DNA from: Sweltsa coloradensis
Lineage: Eukaryota; Arthropoda; Insecta; Plecoptera; Chloroperlidae
DNA: 64,000 nt
Direction of reading: 5' to 3'
NCBI GenBank assembly: GCA_024449915.1
Contig: JAMZAV010001470.1
Location: 186,001 to 250,000 of the forward strand
Notes under the pieces: model-generated
The model's input: only the letters and a program-made list of their open reading frames with translations
What the model was told of the DNA's origin: nothing
The model's database searches: none
Position numbers and translations under genes: made by a program
Shown here: positions 32,962 through 44,563 of the stretch, in pieces
Numbering within the stretch: the first letter of the stretch is position 1
How the letters are laid out: every line of letters starts with the position of its first letter

Positions 32962-33236
32962 TTCCTTTTGCAACGGCTTCGTTCTCCTCGACGTCTGCTC
33001 GGCAGTCCGGGTTAGTGGAGGAACCTAAATGCCTGTCAAAGCTACACCGTCCTTCGGATGAGACGTTAAGCCGTTGGTCCCCTTGGTACTTTTCTAAAGT
33101 AGGCTACTTGCCGGTACCGGGTTTCCCCTCCTTCTTTCTGTTCATACTTCATCCTCATCTATCACCACTCATCATCTCGAATAGCCAAAGTGCATGAACA
33201 TGAGACGTTAAGCAATATCCAATCAATCAATCAATG
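32962..33236 (+). repeat. SINE-like element with CAAT-repeat tail
   Basis: Shares its whole length with the complement of 50343-50612: AACGGCTTCGTTCTCCTCGA, GTCCGGGTTAGTGGAGGAAC, GATGAGACGTTAAGCCGTTG, GCCGGTACCGGGTTTC and AATAGCCAAAGTGCAT. It ends GACGTTAAGCAATATCCAAT then CAAT repeats. The two GACGTTAA boxes resemble the conserved central domains of animal SINEs (Deu/Nin type), and the (CAAT)n tail suggests mobilisation by a LINE with that 3' end. Confidence 0.72.
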
Positions 33237-33634
33237 TAACTAACGTCAACAACCTTATATATTATATACCCTTTGGGTGGACGGATAGCTCGGCCATCTT
33301 CGTGAAGCCGATCTGCGCGCATTCCAACAACTAGAGCTGGGCAAAACATTGAACATGGTTGGTGTACGTAAAGAGCTGTAATACAAAGTGGACTTTCATT
33401 CCAGGTATAAATATTTTATTCAAATTATTTTTGGTTGTGTAGAACACTATTTGCTTTAGATTTACTTTATTGATTGGTAGGTATTTAATGGCTCTTGAAG
33501 GCAATTTGGTGTTATTATATAAATAAAATACAGTATAATATAATATTAAGTGATTGTTGTCTTATATCATTCTTATATTTCATATCCATGTATGCACTAT
33601 TACTTATTAGGTATGTTGTGAACTGTTTTTCATA

Positions 33635-34488
33635 ACTAGGAAGCTTCGCAAATGCTTTTTCAGGCGCGTTGTTGGATGAGCGTAATTGGTGCATTGAGCT
33701 GCCATGTGTTATGCAGATTTTCTGTTGTTCTGTGAAAAAATCATTACTAAGTCGAAGAAATTTTTAAAAAAGAAAAAATCGTAAAAGTGTGATTTTTATA
33801 TTAAAAAAAAAAAACGATTGTGCTCAAATTTCAATAATATGAGACGTTTATGTTAATTCATAAAATTAAGGTTCTGTGAAAAAATCATTACAATCGGATG
33901 AAGCATGTAGGTGTTATATAAGTCGAATATTTTTTAAAAGGAATACAATCGTAAAATTGTGATAATAATTTTTAGATTGCGCTCAAATTTCACACAATAT
34001 ATTAATTCATAAAATTAAGGTTCTGTGAAAAAATCATTACAATTGAATAAAGGATGTAGGTGTTACAAGCCAAAAAAATGTTTTTTAAATAAAAAAAATT
34101 GTAAAATTGCGATTTTCATAAAAAATAATTTTTTGATTACGCTCAAATTTTACAAAAATATATTAATTCATAAAATTAAGGTTCTGTAAAAAATCATTAC
34201 TACAGATTAAAGCATGTAGGCCTAGGTGTTATAAGTCCAAGAAATTTTCTTAAAAATAAAAATAAATCGTAAAATTGCGATTTTCACAAGAAATAATTTT
34301 TCGATTGCGCTCAAAAACGTGGCAGTTCTAAGTTTAGAGATTTCAAAGGTCTCCAGAAAATTTCATCGCAATTGGAGTATCGGTTTAGCCGGAATCATGT
34401 TAACAAACACAAAAATATAAACAGAAAAAAAAAACATTACGGATTGTTTTCTCCAATGTAGTGAAATGGAATCTTTGCTACGCTCATT
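33635..34488 (-). repeat. Helitron-like repeat, subfamily A, minus strand
   Basis: The 3' end ACTAGGAAGCTTCGCAAATG is at the left and the 5' end GCTACGCTCAT at the right. Between are three tandem modules around GGTTCTGTGAAAAAATCATT and GCATGTAGGTGTTATAAG. One module carries TAGGCCTA (34217-34224) where the other two have TA. Confidence 0.78.
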
Positions 34489-35852
34489 AACTACACTCAT
34501 TAAGTCATTCCCCCCTTCACCCTATTTGCAAAGGGTTCCATCTCATCATCTTGGGTTTTCGATAGATTTTGTATTTTTAATATGTATGTGGGCCGGTTCT
34601 ATTTCTTTTAAAGGGGGCTATTACCCCTCCGCCCCCATTTCTTTAAAACACAGATTCTAGAGCATAACACTACACTAAAATGACAGTTTACAAATTATAT
34701 CTTTTACCAATGACAAAACACGATTATTTTAAAGCTTTATGATAATGAAATTTGCGTTTTGGTAAATTTGGCTTCAACCAGCTAATTTTTTGTTTCACAT
34801 GGATACTAGAGCATCATACCCCAATGTAAACTGGTCATTTACAAAATTGCTCGAATACCGGTACACTCTTAAGTCGACTAAACCACTTGCCTAAATTAAA
34901 TAGAGGATTTACAGAAAAGGTAGCAGAGTACGTCAATGACGTATGTTTTGTTATGGGAGATGATACCGATTGGACGTCTAGATCTAAAATTACCAGGTTT
35001 GGAAAACAATTTTCGGGTACGCTGGACCAATATTTTTGTACGGTTACTTTGTAATCTAACTAGTTAGTCTGAATGATTTTTTTTTTAGTCTTTCAGGTGA
35101 ATACCTCTTCAAGAAAAAATATTTCCTTCTGGTAAATAAAAATGTATAGTAGAGTTTTGTGATGTTATGTTTGAGGTACTTCTTCGGCTAGGGGGGTCCA
35201 ACTTTTATACACTGTAACGGAAAGGATTTCGGGTTTAAAAAACCAAAGGCGGAAAGGTCGACAAACCTAACGTAAGTAGTTTTGTAACGGAAAGGATTTC
35301 GGGTGCGTATGTTTTCATTGAAAAAAACAAGTGTTGAAAAGTTGGACCCCCCAATTGAAGAAGTTCCAGGTTTGAAGGTGTTGAAACCTATGATATTAAA
35401 TCATTGCTTGAAACACCCTTTTTCATATTCACCGCGAACGTTTGTAATGTTGGCCTTGCCGCTTTTTTAATATGGTATTCAGTTTATGTTGGCTACAGTG
35501 GTGTGAAGTTTACATTGCGCATGTTATCCTCAATAACAACAATATTTGTTTATATTATTTTCGCGTTAAAAAAATAATGAAGGCCCTAGAAATGAGTTTT
35601 TATGTGTTGCGAACAATCTTAAATTTTTAATCACTCGTCATATTATTTATAGGCACGTGATAGTCAAGCCAATGCGGTGTTCTCGTCGAGGAAAGGACTG
35701 GAGATTCATTTGAAAAGTAGGTTAAGGAAGGCCCAAGGCGAAACGAAGGCCTATTCTGATGGTTCGCGTTCTTGTGAAACTGCAAGTTAACCATTGAGTA
35801 AGTGAGAGTGATCTTCGTTCGACAGTAGGATTTATTGCGCACACCGCTCAAC
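34489..35852. other. Non-coding stretch ending in a possible promoter or 5' UTR
   Basis: No gene recognised in the first kilobase. A 25-bp direct repeat (GTAACGGAAAGGATTTCGGGT) lies near 35215 and 35284. The last ~220 bp are less AT-rich and lead to the ATG at 35853. Confidence 0.45.
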
Positions 35853-35881
35853 ATGGATTCCTACTTACTTAACAATAATAG
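35853..35881 (+). CDS. Possible alternative first exon (MDSYLLNNN)
   Basis: ATG followed by nine codons (MDSYLLNNN) and a strong donor AATAG|GTAAGT, leaving phase 2. That phase fits the ABCG1-like exon at 61539, so it could be a distal alternative first exon of that gene. A separate gene is equally possible because the peptide is too short to identify. No acceptor-like tract was seen just upstream, consistent with a first exon. Confidence 0.35.
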
Positions 35882-35941
35882 GTAAGTTTTACTAGGGTTT
35901 TGATGCACCTAACCTTTCACCCTGTCAAAACGTCATTCTTC

Positions 35942-36320
35942 ACAACATTAGGCCTAGGCCTATGCATGGGGTTATCTAATAGTAGGCCTAGAACTCCATA
36001 ACACAATTCTAGGCTTATGGGCTTAATACTTCATGCACGTACGTATCCCTTTGTTCAAGTCTAGTTAGGCAGCTAGGGTACCAGCTAGGCTAGGCTAGCT
36101 ACCATAGGCCTTTCACTGTACACAATAAGGGCCAACCTGTTGTTTAGGGCATAGGGCCTAGCCCTACCCTAGGCCCAGTAGACCTAGGGCCTAGCCTAGG
36201 TCTATCTAGCATATAGCCTAGGCGGCCCCCCCCTAGGCATATGCGCTAGGTATTCCAGGCTTAGAATATGGTCACATAAGCTTAACTAATTAGGCTAGGG
36301 CCTAGGCCTAGGCCTATCCC
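35942..36320 (+). repeat. Dense cluster of TAGGCCTA/CTAG words
   Basis: About 380 bp packed with TAGGCCTA, TAGGCTAG and CCTAGGCC words, including tandem runs TAGGCCTAGGCCTA (about 35950) and GGCCTAGGCCTAGGCCTA (about 36300). Not coding. It appears built by repeated addition of GGCCTA-like units at TA sites. Confidence 0.65.
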
Positions 36321-36423
36321 AGAAATATCTTTTGCTTATTCCTTGCAACATGGGATGTGCCAACTCTGTTACAAGGGGAAAAGCATAGGTTTGGGGGGGG
36401 GGCACAAATCACATAGGTATGTT

Positions 36424-36476
<53 letters not shown>
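36424..36476 (+). repeat. AAT microsatellite
   Basis: About 16 uninterrupted copies of AAT/ATA. It may be the decayed tail of a LINE, as ATT tails occur at 3400 and 57470. Confidence 0.9.
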
Positions 36477-36478
<2 letters not shown>

Positions 36479-36856
36479 TTACTGTAAAACATAGGCGCTT
36501 CGCGCCCAATTCCAATTACTAGTGCACCATTTTCTGCTCAATTGTAGCGCGTAATGTCAACTTTTAAAAACTGAACGTACCGTAGCCTTGGAAATGTCCG
36601 GTCTTGACTTCAAAAAACCAGCGTGCTTCTCGCGACCCCCCATCCCCTTGCAAAAGAAGCTAGAAAGCCTTCTAGTTGACAAAATTAGTTTCGGGTGCGC
36701 TTTTAAAATAATTTCCTAGAGCTGGCGTGGCAGGAAGGTGGACAACTTCGTCGTTGGTTAGTTTGTTGAATGTAGGGTAGGTAGCCTACCGGTAGGCCTA
36801 CAGTTAGTAGGCCTAAATCTTAAAAAAAAATGAACATTGTTTTTTAAATTTTTTTG

Positions 36857-37196
36857 ATTGGATATTGCTTTACGTCTCATATTTGTGTAACTTGGCTAAT
36901 CGAGACGAAGGGAGGGACGCAAGGGATGACGCAAGGGAACAAGGGGTGGACAAAGCCTGTGCTGGTCAGAACCAGCAACAAGCGTATGGGGAGGGCAGTG
37001 GTTCGCCCACGTCGTGGTCGTCTCCGTCTGTGTCTTCATCCGTCCATGTTGTCATTGTCATCGCCGTCGGGGAGGTAGTCAATCAAAGGGAAGGGGAAAG
37101 TTCCCCAACGACGACCCAGAGCTCGCCATTAGTATCAGGGAGAAAAACTCCCCTAATCACGGGCCAAACCACGAGAAGGTTGCGAGTTGGAATTTA
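36857..37196 (-). repeat. Family D repeat with CAAT-type tail, minus strand
   Basis: Read on the minus strand: CCAACTCGCAACCTTCTCGT, GGCGAGCTCTGGGTCGTCGT, CTGGTTCTGACCAGCACAGG, then the tail GAGACGTAAAGCAATATCCA. It is the inverted counterpart of 18954-19212. Confidence 0.68.
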
Positions 37197-39523
37197 AAAT
37201 AATTTGTGAAATTACAAAGAGGGATTAACATGGTGAAACATGGTCCAGCAGAAAGTAGAAACCCTAGGAAGAATCTAGGCCTAGTACAGCTAGGAGTGAC
37301 ATAGCACAATTATTGTAGAGCTCTGTGCTGCGCCTGTCATGTAATACGAGGCAAGTAGGGCCTATTGTCCTGGTGGTATTAATGTTGGTTGGTAGGTGTT
37401 CGATCTTGCATTTGGTCAATTGTCATAGGCCTACTCATACCAGACGAAGCATGCCTAGGCCTGCTGCAAACATTGACCCACCGGACTGATTAGACCTAAA
37501 CCAGATCTAGAATGGTTCTGAAAAGAGTCTCACTTGTAATCAACAAGGAAATCATCTACCGGTAATTCTATTTCGTATTCAAACTTGGGTTCAAATGATT
37601 TAAAAGATAGGCCTAGCTAGGCTAGTATTCAAACGTGGTTAGGCCTACCTACATTTTATTTAGAACTAATGGCATGAACTTGTGACGTCCGTTCTTGGTA
37701 CTTTCCCAATCGTGTTTACAAGACACAGGTGCCTAATGAGGACTAGTCTGTGCAAATGCGGCAATGCCCCTTTATACATTGGATCGCGGGCCTACACCTT
37801 GAATATTGTGATTGGCTACATGGCCTTGTTGTAAAACACGGCATGAATATTAACAAATTACGGTAACCGAATGACAACGATTCAATTTCATTCACAACTT
37901 TGCTTAGCTAGCTAGTGCTGTACATGTAAATGTAGGCTACAGTTTTCAGTGCCAATTTATTCGAACGTAAGCCTCTCGTCTGTGACTGATTCATTATTCT
38001 CGGTTGTGACTCGTGACTCACTATTTGACAATAAGTTTGTTCCGTAGCATGGTGGGCGGTGGCAAATAGTAGAATGTCGTATAAATTCAAGCGGCGTACT
38101 GCAGCCTCGTGAGAATGTCTCTTAGATGTGACATGCGACGCGGTGACTACGAATAACATGAGGGGTCACGACTCACGGTCCTGTTTTTGAAAGTGTTAAA
38201 AAATAAACAATAATCTGGCTTAGTAGCCTCTCTAGGCCTACGGGTATCTATTTAATGTAGCCTAATGAGAACAATCTTTTGGAGAATATGTTTATTTTAG
38301 TCTGAAGTGAAGTGAACGTCTTCCAGAGAAAGTGAAGACAATTGTTGGAGCTCGGGCCAACTTTTTTTGTAAGTTAATGTCCATTTAAAAATTCGCTTGA
38401 TCGGCAAATCCAGCTATTTCACATAGGCCTATATTCTGGATCACATTTCGACTTCTAATATTCACACCAAAAAATTCGAATTTTTGGAATGTTTATAAAA
38501 ATTTGCGCAATGCACAATCACAGCACATTTCAGTTTCAGATAGTAATTTTTTAAATAATTCTCTCCACACAACACAAGCTTGGGAAATTACTACAGATTA
38601 CCGGTACTCATTTGGTGGCATATTTACTGTCCGTTACCTGTAGGCCCTACCTACTGAGAAAAGTAAGGCCTACTTTTTGGAAAATGTGCTCTTATAGTGA
38701 CAATCACACATTCTTAGGCTTACCTTAGAGGGAATAGGACACATTGTCAATTGTCACAGCTGAGTTATTTGCTCGGACAGGAAGAATCTGACATTACATT
38801 GTGTCAATAAAGCATACAACTGTAGGCCTACAGCCCTACGGTAATAGATGTTTTATATTTTATTTTAATTCACATTGGATTGCACACCATTCACATTGCA
38901 GCTAGATTCAATTAAAAAATATGGTAAATGTTGGCCTTTTCAACCAAACCCCAAATCTCAAAAATCAATTTAATTTTTGAAAATTATTTTAAAATAGTTT
39001 TTGGAAAAATGTTACTTTAGAGCCATATTTTCACTTCTGTGACAACTGAACTAGCCAACATTCCATGCATTCTGTGGTGTCATCATCAATTGGCCGAGCA
39101 AACGGGAATTTGCTTAAAAGTTAAAAGGCATGTCCTATCCTCTTAACATTTTGGTGCAAACCACAACCCTGGGACAAACGATGGAGTTTCCTAGTACGGT
39201 AATACAGACTCTAAACCTCTACATTCTGCGTCAAACACTGGTTTGCTCGAGTTCATCCAACATCTGAATGGTGGATTTACCATTTTGTCATCATTAAGTG
39301 ACAATGTAAATAAATTGCCTCCCAGATCATCGCTTAACACTGTAGTGTAAGCCTGCAGTTTTGTATTAAATAGGCCAATGAGTCCTGATTTAAAAATATT
39401 ATCTCCGCTGAGTGGAGTTAGTGCTCTTTAAAAGTTGTTGAGAATGTAGGAGTGACGGTAGAGTTCCCACACTCTTTTATCTTGTTATAGGCTATAATAT
39501 TTGTTTGGTCTTGCCAGGAGATT
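37197..39523. other. Non-coding stretch rich in TAGGCCTA words
   Basis: No supported gene. Many TAGGCCTA, TAGGCTA and ACCGGTA words are scattered through it. It is probably intron of the ABCG1-like gene if the exon at 35853 belongs to that gene. Confidence 0.45.
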
Positions 39524-40075
39524 GATTGATTGATTTAAGTCTTTATTACAACTTTACAAGGCAGGGGGAAAGGAATAAAACACATTTACGAGTGGCTAAC
39601 AGAATTAAATTTGGAAGTTTTTACTACAGGTACAACTTGATAATTACAATGTTGTGCCACCTTCGGCAACGCGTCCCCCCTGACCCTGTCGTAAGTCCCT
39701 GTGTGCTATTGGTTGTATTGTATTGTAGGCCTATGCCCAAGTTTATCTTGAGCAATGTAACTTAGGCCTACTTTACTTTAGAATCATCATTAATTAGGCT
39801 AATTTTTATATAACAATCCTATTCAGTTATAAAAACTAATTTACAAAGGAGAACAATTATTAAATTATCTTTTTCCATTTTGGGCTTCTGACCAAATCGC
39901 TTCCACAATTGCATCTCTTCCACATGTTCCCAGCTCTCTCGTCTTGCCTGTAGGTCTCTTTGCTCAGTTCCATGACTTCTTAATTCCTTTCTAGTATTTT
40001 TATAAATTATTCGTTCATTCATTTTATTTATTTATTTTAACGTCTATCCTATTACAAAGGACAACAAAATCATTC
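39524..40075 (-). repeat. LINE 3' tail fragments, minus strand
   Basis: ATTGATTGATTGATTTAAGT at 39524 looks like the tail of one element. TTTATTTATTTTAACGTCTA at 40023, with CTATCCTATTACAAAGGA, matches inverted the 3' end at 60025-60087 (CTGAATAGGATAGACGTTAA). No intact coding region. Confidence 0.5.
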
Positions 40076-40280
40076 ATTTGCTCGAGTTAAACATTGAAAA
40101 GTACATGCACACAAGTCTTGGGCTCAAATCCGCTCAATAGACTAGATCCTGGCTCAGACTTCACATTTTGTGTTAACTTTTGAAATTGACTTAAAACTTT
40201 CAACAATATATGCCTCAGGCTAGTGTATGTGAAATAATTATTTGTATTAAAAATTAAATAAAGATTTTATTATTATAATA

Positions 40281-40448
40281 AAAATCACACACACTGAACT
40301 ATAACCTGGGTCACTTAGGTAGTTTTAAAAAACTATGTCAATATTTCAGAGTCTCCAACTCCTTCCTCAAGCACAGCTGAATGGAGGCTCCGAAATTGCA
40401 ATTTTTAAAGTAAATGACCCAGGTTATAGTTCAATATGTGTGATTTTT
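40281..40448. repeat. Small fold-back element
   Basis: AAAATCACACACACTGAACT and ATAACCTGGGTCAC at the left are mirrored by GTAAATGACCCAGGTTATAG and TTCAATATGTGTGATTTT at the right, enclosing about 100 bp. No duplication was identified. Confidence 0.65.
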
Positions 40449-40956
40449 AACATTGATTTTCAAAATCAATTTTCAAAAATTTCAAAAATTAACAATTTGT
40501 AATTTTTAAAGATTTTACTATAATTTTAAGCTAGGTACATTTTTATTTGAATCAACAAAACCAATATTTAAAAAAAAGACAATTTCCTTATGGCAAGAAG
40601 ACACGGAGTATAGAGTAGGCCTAGTCAGGTCCTATTCCTATTAATTGGGGACTGGAGTAAGACCACGTCCAGACGACCAATGATAATCCATGGGTCAAAT
40701 GATGTGTTGCGTTCATGATTTGAGGCAACGACTAGACGTGCAAAAAAAACGATACGGGGAAACCTGGTGGTAATATTATGAACTACGTATCGATTGAGGG
40801 TAACCTAGCGGTAATCAAGAATACTACAGTCCACGTGACTGACAATTATTGTGGCGAGTGACATTTGAAGGTTAGGTTCTTTGTTTACAATCATGATTTC
40901 ACAAATGTTTTTACAAATGTGTGCTTACATATCACATATTATTATTATATACATAC

Positions 40957-41181
40957 ATCATATTCTGCCTTTAAATTTGCCAATTTGTTTTTGCATTCAT
41001 CAGGAGTTCGGACATAACCTAAGTGGTCCATTTGCACGGACACTTTTTGCCAAATGAAACTGTGACGTGTTGCACCCTCGAATAGTGCCTGTACTTTCTC
41101 TGACCCCCAAATATCTATTAGGCAGAATATTTCCTCGGTTGAATAATTTTTACGAGCCTTCTTTGCAGGAACACAGGACAT
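40957..41181 (-). CDS. Myb/SANT-like (trihelix) DNA-binding protein, first coding exon
   Basis: ATG at 41181, 75 codons, ending at a good donor (GAT|GTATGT) in phase 0. The peptide starts MSCVPAKKARKNYSTEE. It carries a Myb_DNA-bind_4-like trihelix domain: Trp-type helix 1 replaced by Tyr (NYSTEEIFCLIDIWG), then FIWQKVSVQM and GYVRTPDECKNKLANLKAEY, the usual third helix. Such domains occur in nuclear DNA-binding proteins and in the Myb-like accessory protein of Harbinger transposons. No transposase or second exon was recognised to the left, so its full form is unknown. Flanks contain CCACGTCCAGACG and CGTGTAGACG words in opposite orientation (40660, 41428), which could be ends of a transposon; this is weak. 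Confidence 0.65.
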
Positions 41182-42745
41182 TTTAGTAACAATATGTAAG
41201 CCTAGGCCTATTTTGCTAAGACCCAACGCGGCGACAACGTTTTCAAACACTGCCTACTTACTACCGAATCGTTCCACAAAATTATTTACGAAACGTATGA
41301 TATATAGTTGGCAGTGCAATGATTATTTGGGGTCGAGACGAAAATAATTTGCAGCGAGAATCATCTTCGACTACACCCGAACATAATCGAAGCCTCGAAT
41401 GATTGTCGTTGATCATCTTCCCGTGTAGACGAAGTATTAGTTAAACTGTAAATAGGCCTAGTTGACACATCTCTTCCGGAAAGTGAGGCAACGTATTGGA
41501 CTTGGATCCACAACTGACTGACAGCTAAAAAATGTTGTCCGCATCTGTTTAACAAACTTTGTACCCTGTTCTTTGGTTGGACCCTGATAATGTCGCTGAT
41601 AACATGTTCTGTTGATAAGCATGCTCTGTGCACATCAGCTGACTACAACACAATACCATGTCATGCCCAGCCAGCTTATGTGGGCTTGTCACTTGTATGT
41701 ATGTACAACCTCGTTTGGAAATAATTTATTATACCGGAATTAGTTTAATTAAGAGTTAAGACTGAGAGAAGTTTTGGGAACATTTCATACGGCCAGTATA
41801 GAATCATAGGCCTAAACCTTGCATGGTTGTCAATCTAGGACATCACTTTTTCCCAGCAAAGTTAATTCCTAAGTTGCTAGTGTGACAAAAAAATGTTTTT
41901 GTACTTTGTAGTTTGTATTAGTTAACAACTAATAACTTATCAAAAATCATCAAAGTAAAATTTATTTTTGTACATTTTCTTCAATTATGAAAAAACTTGT
42001 CCGCATAGAATATAGTCTAAGGCCCAGTTCCCACAACCGTTTTTTAGTCTTAAAGGGTAGTGGTTTCTATATTTACCACCACCTTTCAAAATCTACACAA
42101 TTTAATCTGCCAGTTTTACATACTTTACACCCGCTCAAAAATCTGCTTTGTTTTGTTCTGAATTGGTAGCATTTTTCCTTATAAATTTTAATGATTATTT
42201 TTGGTAGGCCTATTGATCAAAAACGAATTGGTATAAAAACGAAAAAATACACACATTTCCAGGATATCCCGGATATTTTGTTTGCCTGTAGTAAATTCAA
42301 TTTGAACATTAAATAAATCGCAAAAAAATAAAAATTACAAAAAAATCTCATTTTGGATTTTTTTTTAAAACTAATTTTTGAAAATAGTCTCAAATTTTGG
42401 ATTTTTTTTTACTTTGATACCAATTTGGAATTCAAAATCAGCATTGTTTTCCTAAAAGATTAAGTTTTTTTTTTTAAATCCTAAAATTCTTCAAAAAAAA
42501 TCTCAAATTTCAAATTGTAAGGTAAAAAGAAAAATTTTGGGTCCCAACATTATATGCTCTTAAAAAGGGTTAGTAAGGAATTGTTTTAGTCATAAGAAAT
42601 CCGATATCCTGATTGGCTAGTAATGCTTTAGTGGCCTGTCATAATGAAGTTACCCTACTCCTTTTCATTGGTCCTCGTAAAGATTGTTGACGTCTGATTG
42701 GTCCCTCGCCCTCGTAAGAATTTTGTTTTTGTGATTGAAATCCAT
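41182..42745. other. Non-coding stretch, nothing recognised
   Basis: Likely the 5' flank of the trihelix exon followed by AT-rich sequence with A/T runs (42300-42540). No gene supported. Confidence 0.45.
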
Positions 42746-42965
42746 GTTTTGGATTTTCTATTTTATTACTTTCTGGCATTTTTACAAGTTTTCTCCATTT
42801 CTTTCTATCCTCCCATCTTCTTTCTTCATTAATTCTCTCCCATGATTTCCCTCTTTCTTCAATGTTCCATTTTATTTGGTCCCTCCATCTATCTCTTGGG
42901 CGTCCAACTCTTGAAGATGGGAGAAGATGAGGAGGTGTTGAGCCTGGCTAGCAAGCACTGAAAGT
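42746..42965 (-). pseudogene. LINE ORF2 C-terminal fragment
   Basis: On the minus strand it reads VGRPRDRWRDQIKW, then EERGKSWERINEER, then RWEDRKKWRKLV followed by a stop. The GRPRxRWxDxI ... ERGxSW ... WxDRxxWRxL signature is the C-terminus of many RTE-like or CR1-like reverse transcriptase proteins. Only this end remains. Confidence 0.65.
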
Positions 42966-43087
42966 CCACAGCCCGAGAAACTGGTGATACGTCACACCCC
43001 GACCTGACTTATGTTGGAACCGGGAGTTTGATATGATTATTATTATATTATTGATATTAGTTCGTTAGCTATTTGACCCGGGAATAT

Positions 43088-43214
43088 AATGTTTATTGAG
43101 TGGTTTTTTTTTAACTGCCTACCAAAGTCACTGTTTTTATTTTTCAAAATTCGCCGAGTACGGGAAAAAACAGTGACTTGGTAAGTGAGTTTAAAAAAAC
43201 ACTCAATAAACATT
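43088..43214. repeat. Small fold-back element (arms ~50 bp)
   Basis: AATGTTTATTGAGTGGTTTT at the left is mirrored by AACACTCAATAAACATT at the right, with CCAAAGTCACTGTTTTT versus AAAACAGTGACTTGG inside. The whole segment could form a near-perfect hairpin. Confidence 0.8.
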
Positions 43215-43692
43215 ATTATTATTGAAGAGAAGTTATAACATTGACGGAATGTTTCGTCGCGTGGTGGTGTTGAATAATTACATTATTCCTTACTTCCCGA
43301 CGTAGCGTCATCACTGTGGATGACATTTTCAAGGGACTGCTGTTCTTTCGTTTGTTTGCCTCTGTTGCAAACGTTCACTTCTTATTATTATCGTTTTATT
43401 ATAATTATTATTATTATATTAATGTTATTTACATTACTTTATGGAGTTCTTTGTAACAAGTTTGGATATAATACTATGTAAAAGTTATTTATTAAAATTC
43501 ATGCAAATTTGGTAACGATGTCTCTAGTTCCGTCATCACCTGAGCGCTCGCACTTTAGTTGCCAACCACAGCGACTCTTATCTAATAAGGATCAGTTTGT
43601 AAATAATAAAATGTTAAAAATAGGTCACTGGGTACCATACCTAGCGCCACAAATATTAGCAGTTCAGTTCAGTCTTATTGTCGGATGCGAGT

Positions 43693-43862
43693 ATGTTGGA
43701 ACCTTTACTAGAGGAGTTCGACGAGGAGGATTCCTCGGTTGAGGTCAGCAGGTACAAGTCGGTGTATCTAGCGTTGAAACTGTTACACCGCGTGTACGTA
43801 ACGTTCCTCGGCGTTTCTAGTCCCCGGTCATACAGTGAGGGGAGGGCACGATATTTGCTCAA
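43693..43862 (+). CDS. Possible alternative first exon (MLEPLLEEFDEEDSS)
   Basis: ATG at 43693, 56 codons, then CTCAA|GTAAGT in phase 2. The peptide begins with an acidic run (MLEPLLEEFDEEDSSVEVS) and continues RYKSVYLALKLLHRVYVTFL, which may be a helix. The region is less AT-rich than its surroundings. Phase 2 fits the ABCG1-like exon at 61539, so it may be an alternative N-terminus of that transporter. I do not recognise the peptide, and an unrelated gene is possible. The frame is open upstream to 43678 without another ATG. Confidence 0.42.
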
Positions 43863-44563
43863 GTAAGTTTCTTTGTTACACATTTTGCTAATTTTAAAAA
43901 AAAAATGTTATTAACAGGGCTCAAAAAAAATTGGCTGGGCATTGAACATACCCGGACAAAAAACTTAGGCCTACATGACAAATATAATTTGTTACACTGT
44001 AGAATAAGTTTTTAGGTATTAATAGATATTAGAATGCTAGGGCCTATTTTCCTACTTTTACCAGTCCAATTATGTATAAACAATATTATCAACAAAAACT
44101 AAATGTAGCCTGTATAGTGAATGTAACTACCTTTCTCTACAATTCTCTTAAATGCCCGTCTTGGCATGTGGGAACATTTACATGTCCCACCACTATTTTG
44201 ACATGCACTGAGCTTGTCGAAAAGGTATTTTTTAACCCTGGTTATGGAGGTATTTTTTCTGAAAATTGTAGGCGCTGGTATTTAAATCTACTTAATTAAA
44301 ATTTGATTTTAGTCAAATTAAATTTTGGCTAGATCTTCTTCTCGTACGAGACTTGAGAATCAATCAATCAAGCGTTGTAGGGTCAACAGTCTGACCTCTG
44401 ACCTTGGCCTCTGTTGATTAACTTTTCTACTTGTTGAGACGTGAGACCAGGTCTCATGGACCGATACTGTATCCAAGATAAGATACCAGCAGGAATTCAA
44501 ATTGTTTATAGGCCTATATTTGTTATTTGATAATGAGTTATATGCATTTTACTAATACATTAT

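Noticed and set aside
37014..37202. Open frames over 36854-37202 on the plus strand
   Set aside because: They are in the antisense of family D repeat sequence also found at 18954; no start or splice context.
40945..41250. Longer minus-strand start (MFENVVAALGL) for the trihelix exon
   Set aside because: The internal ATG at 41181 gives a more usual N-terminus directly before the basic KKARK run. The upstream extension has no supporting similarity, although it cannot be excluded.
43656..43883. 75-codon minus-strand open frame over the 43.7-kb exon
   Set aside because: The plus strand has an ATG, an acidic peptide and a consensus donor; the minus frame has no splice support.
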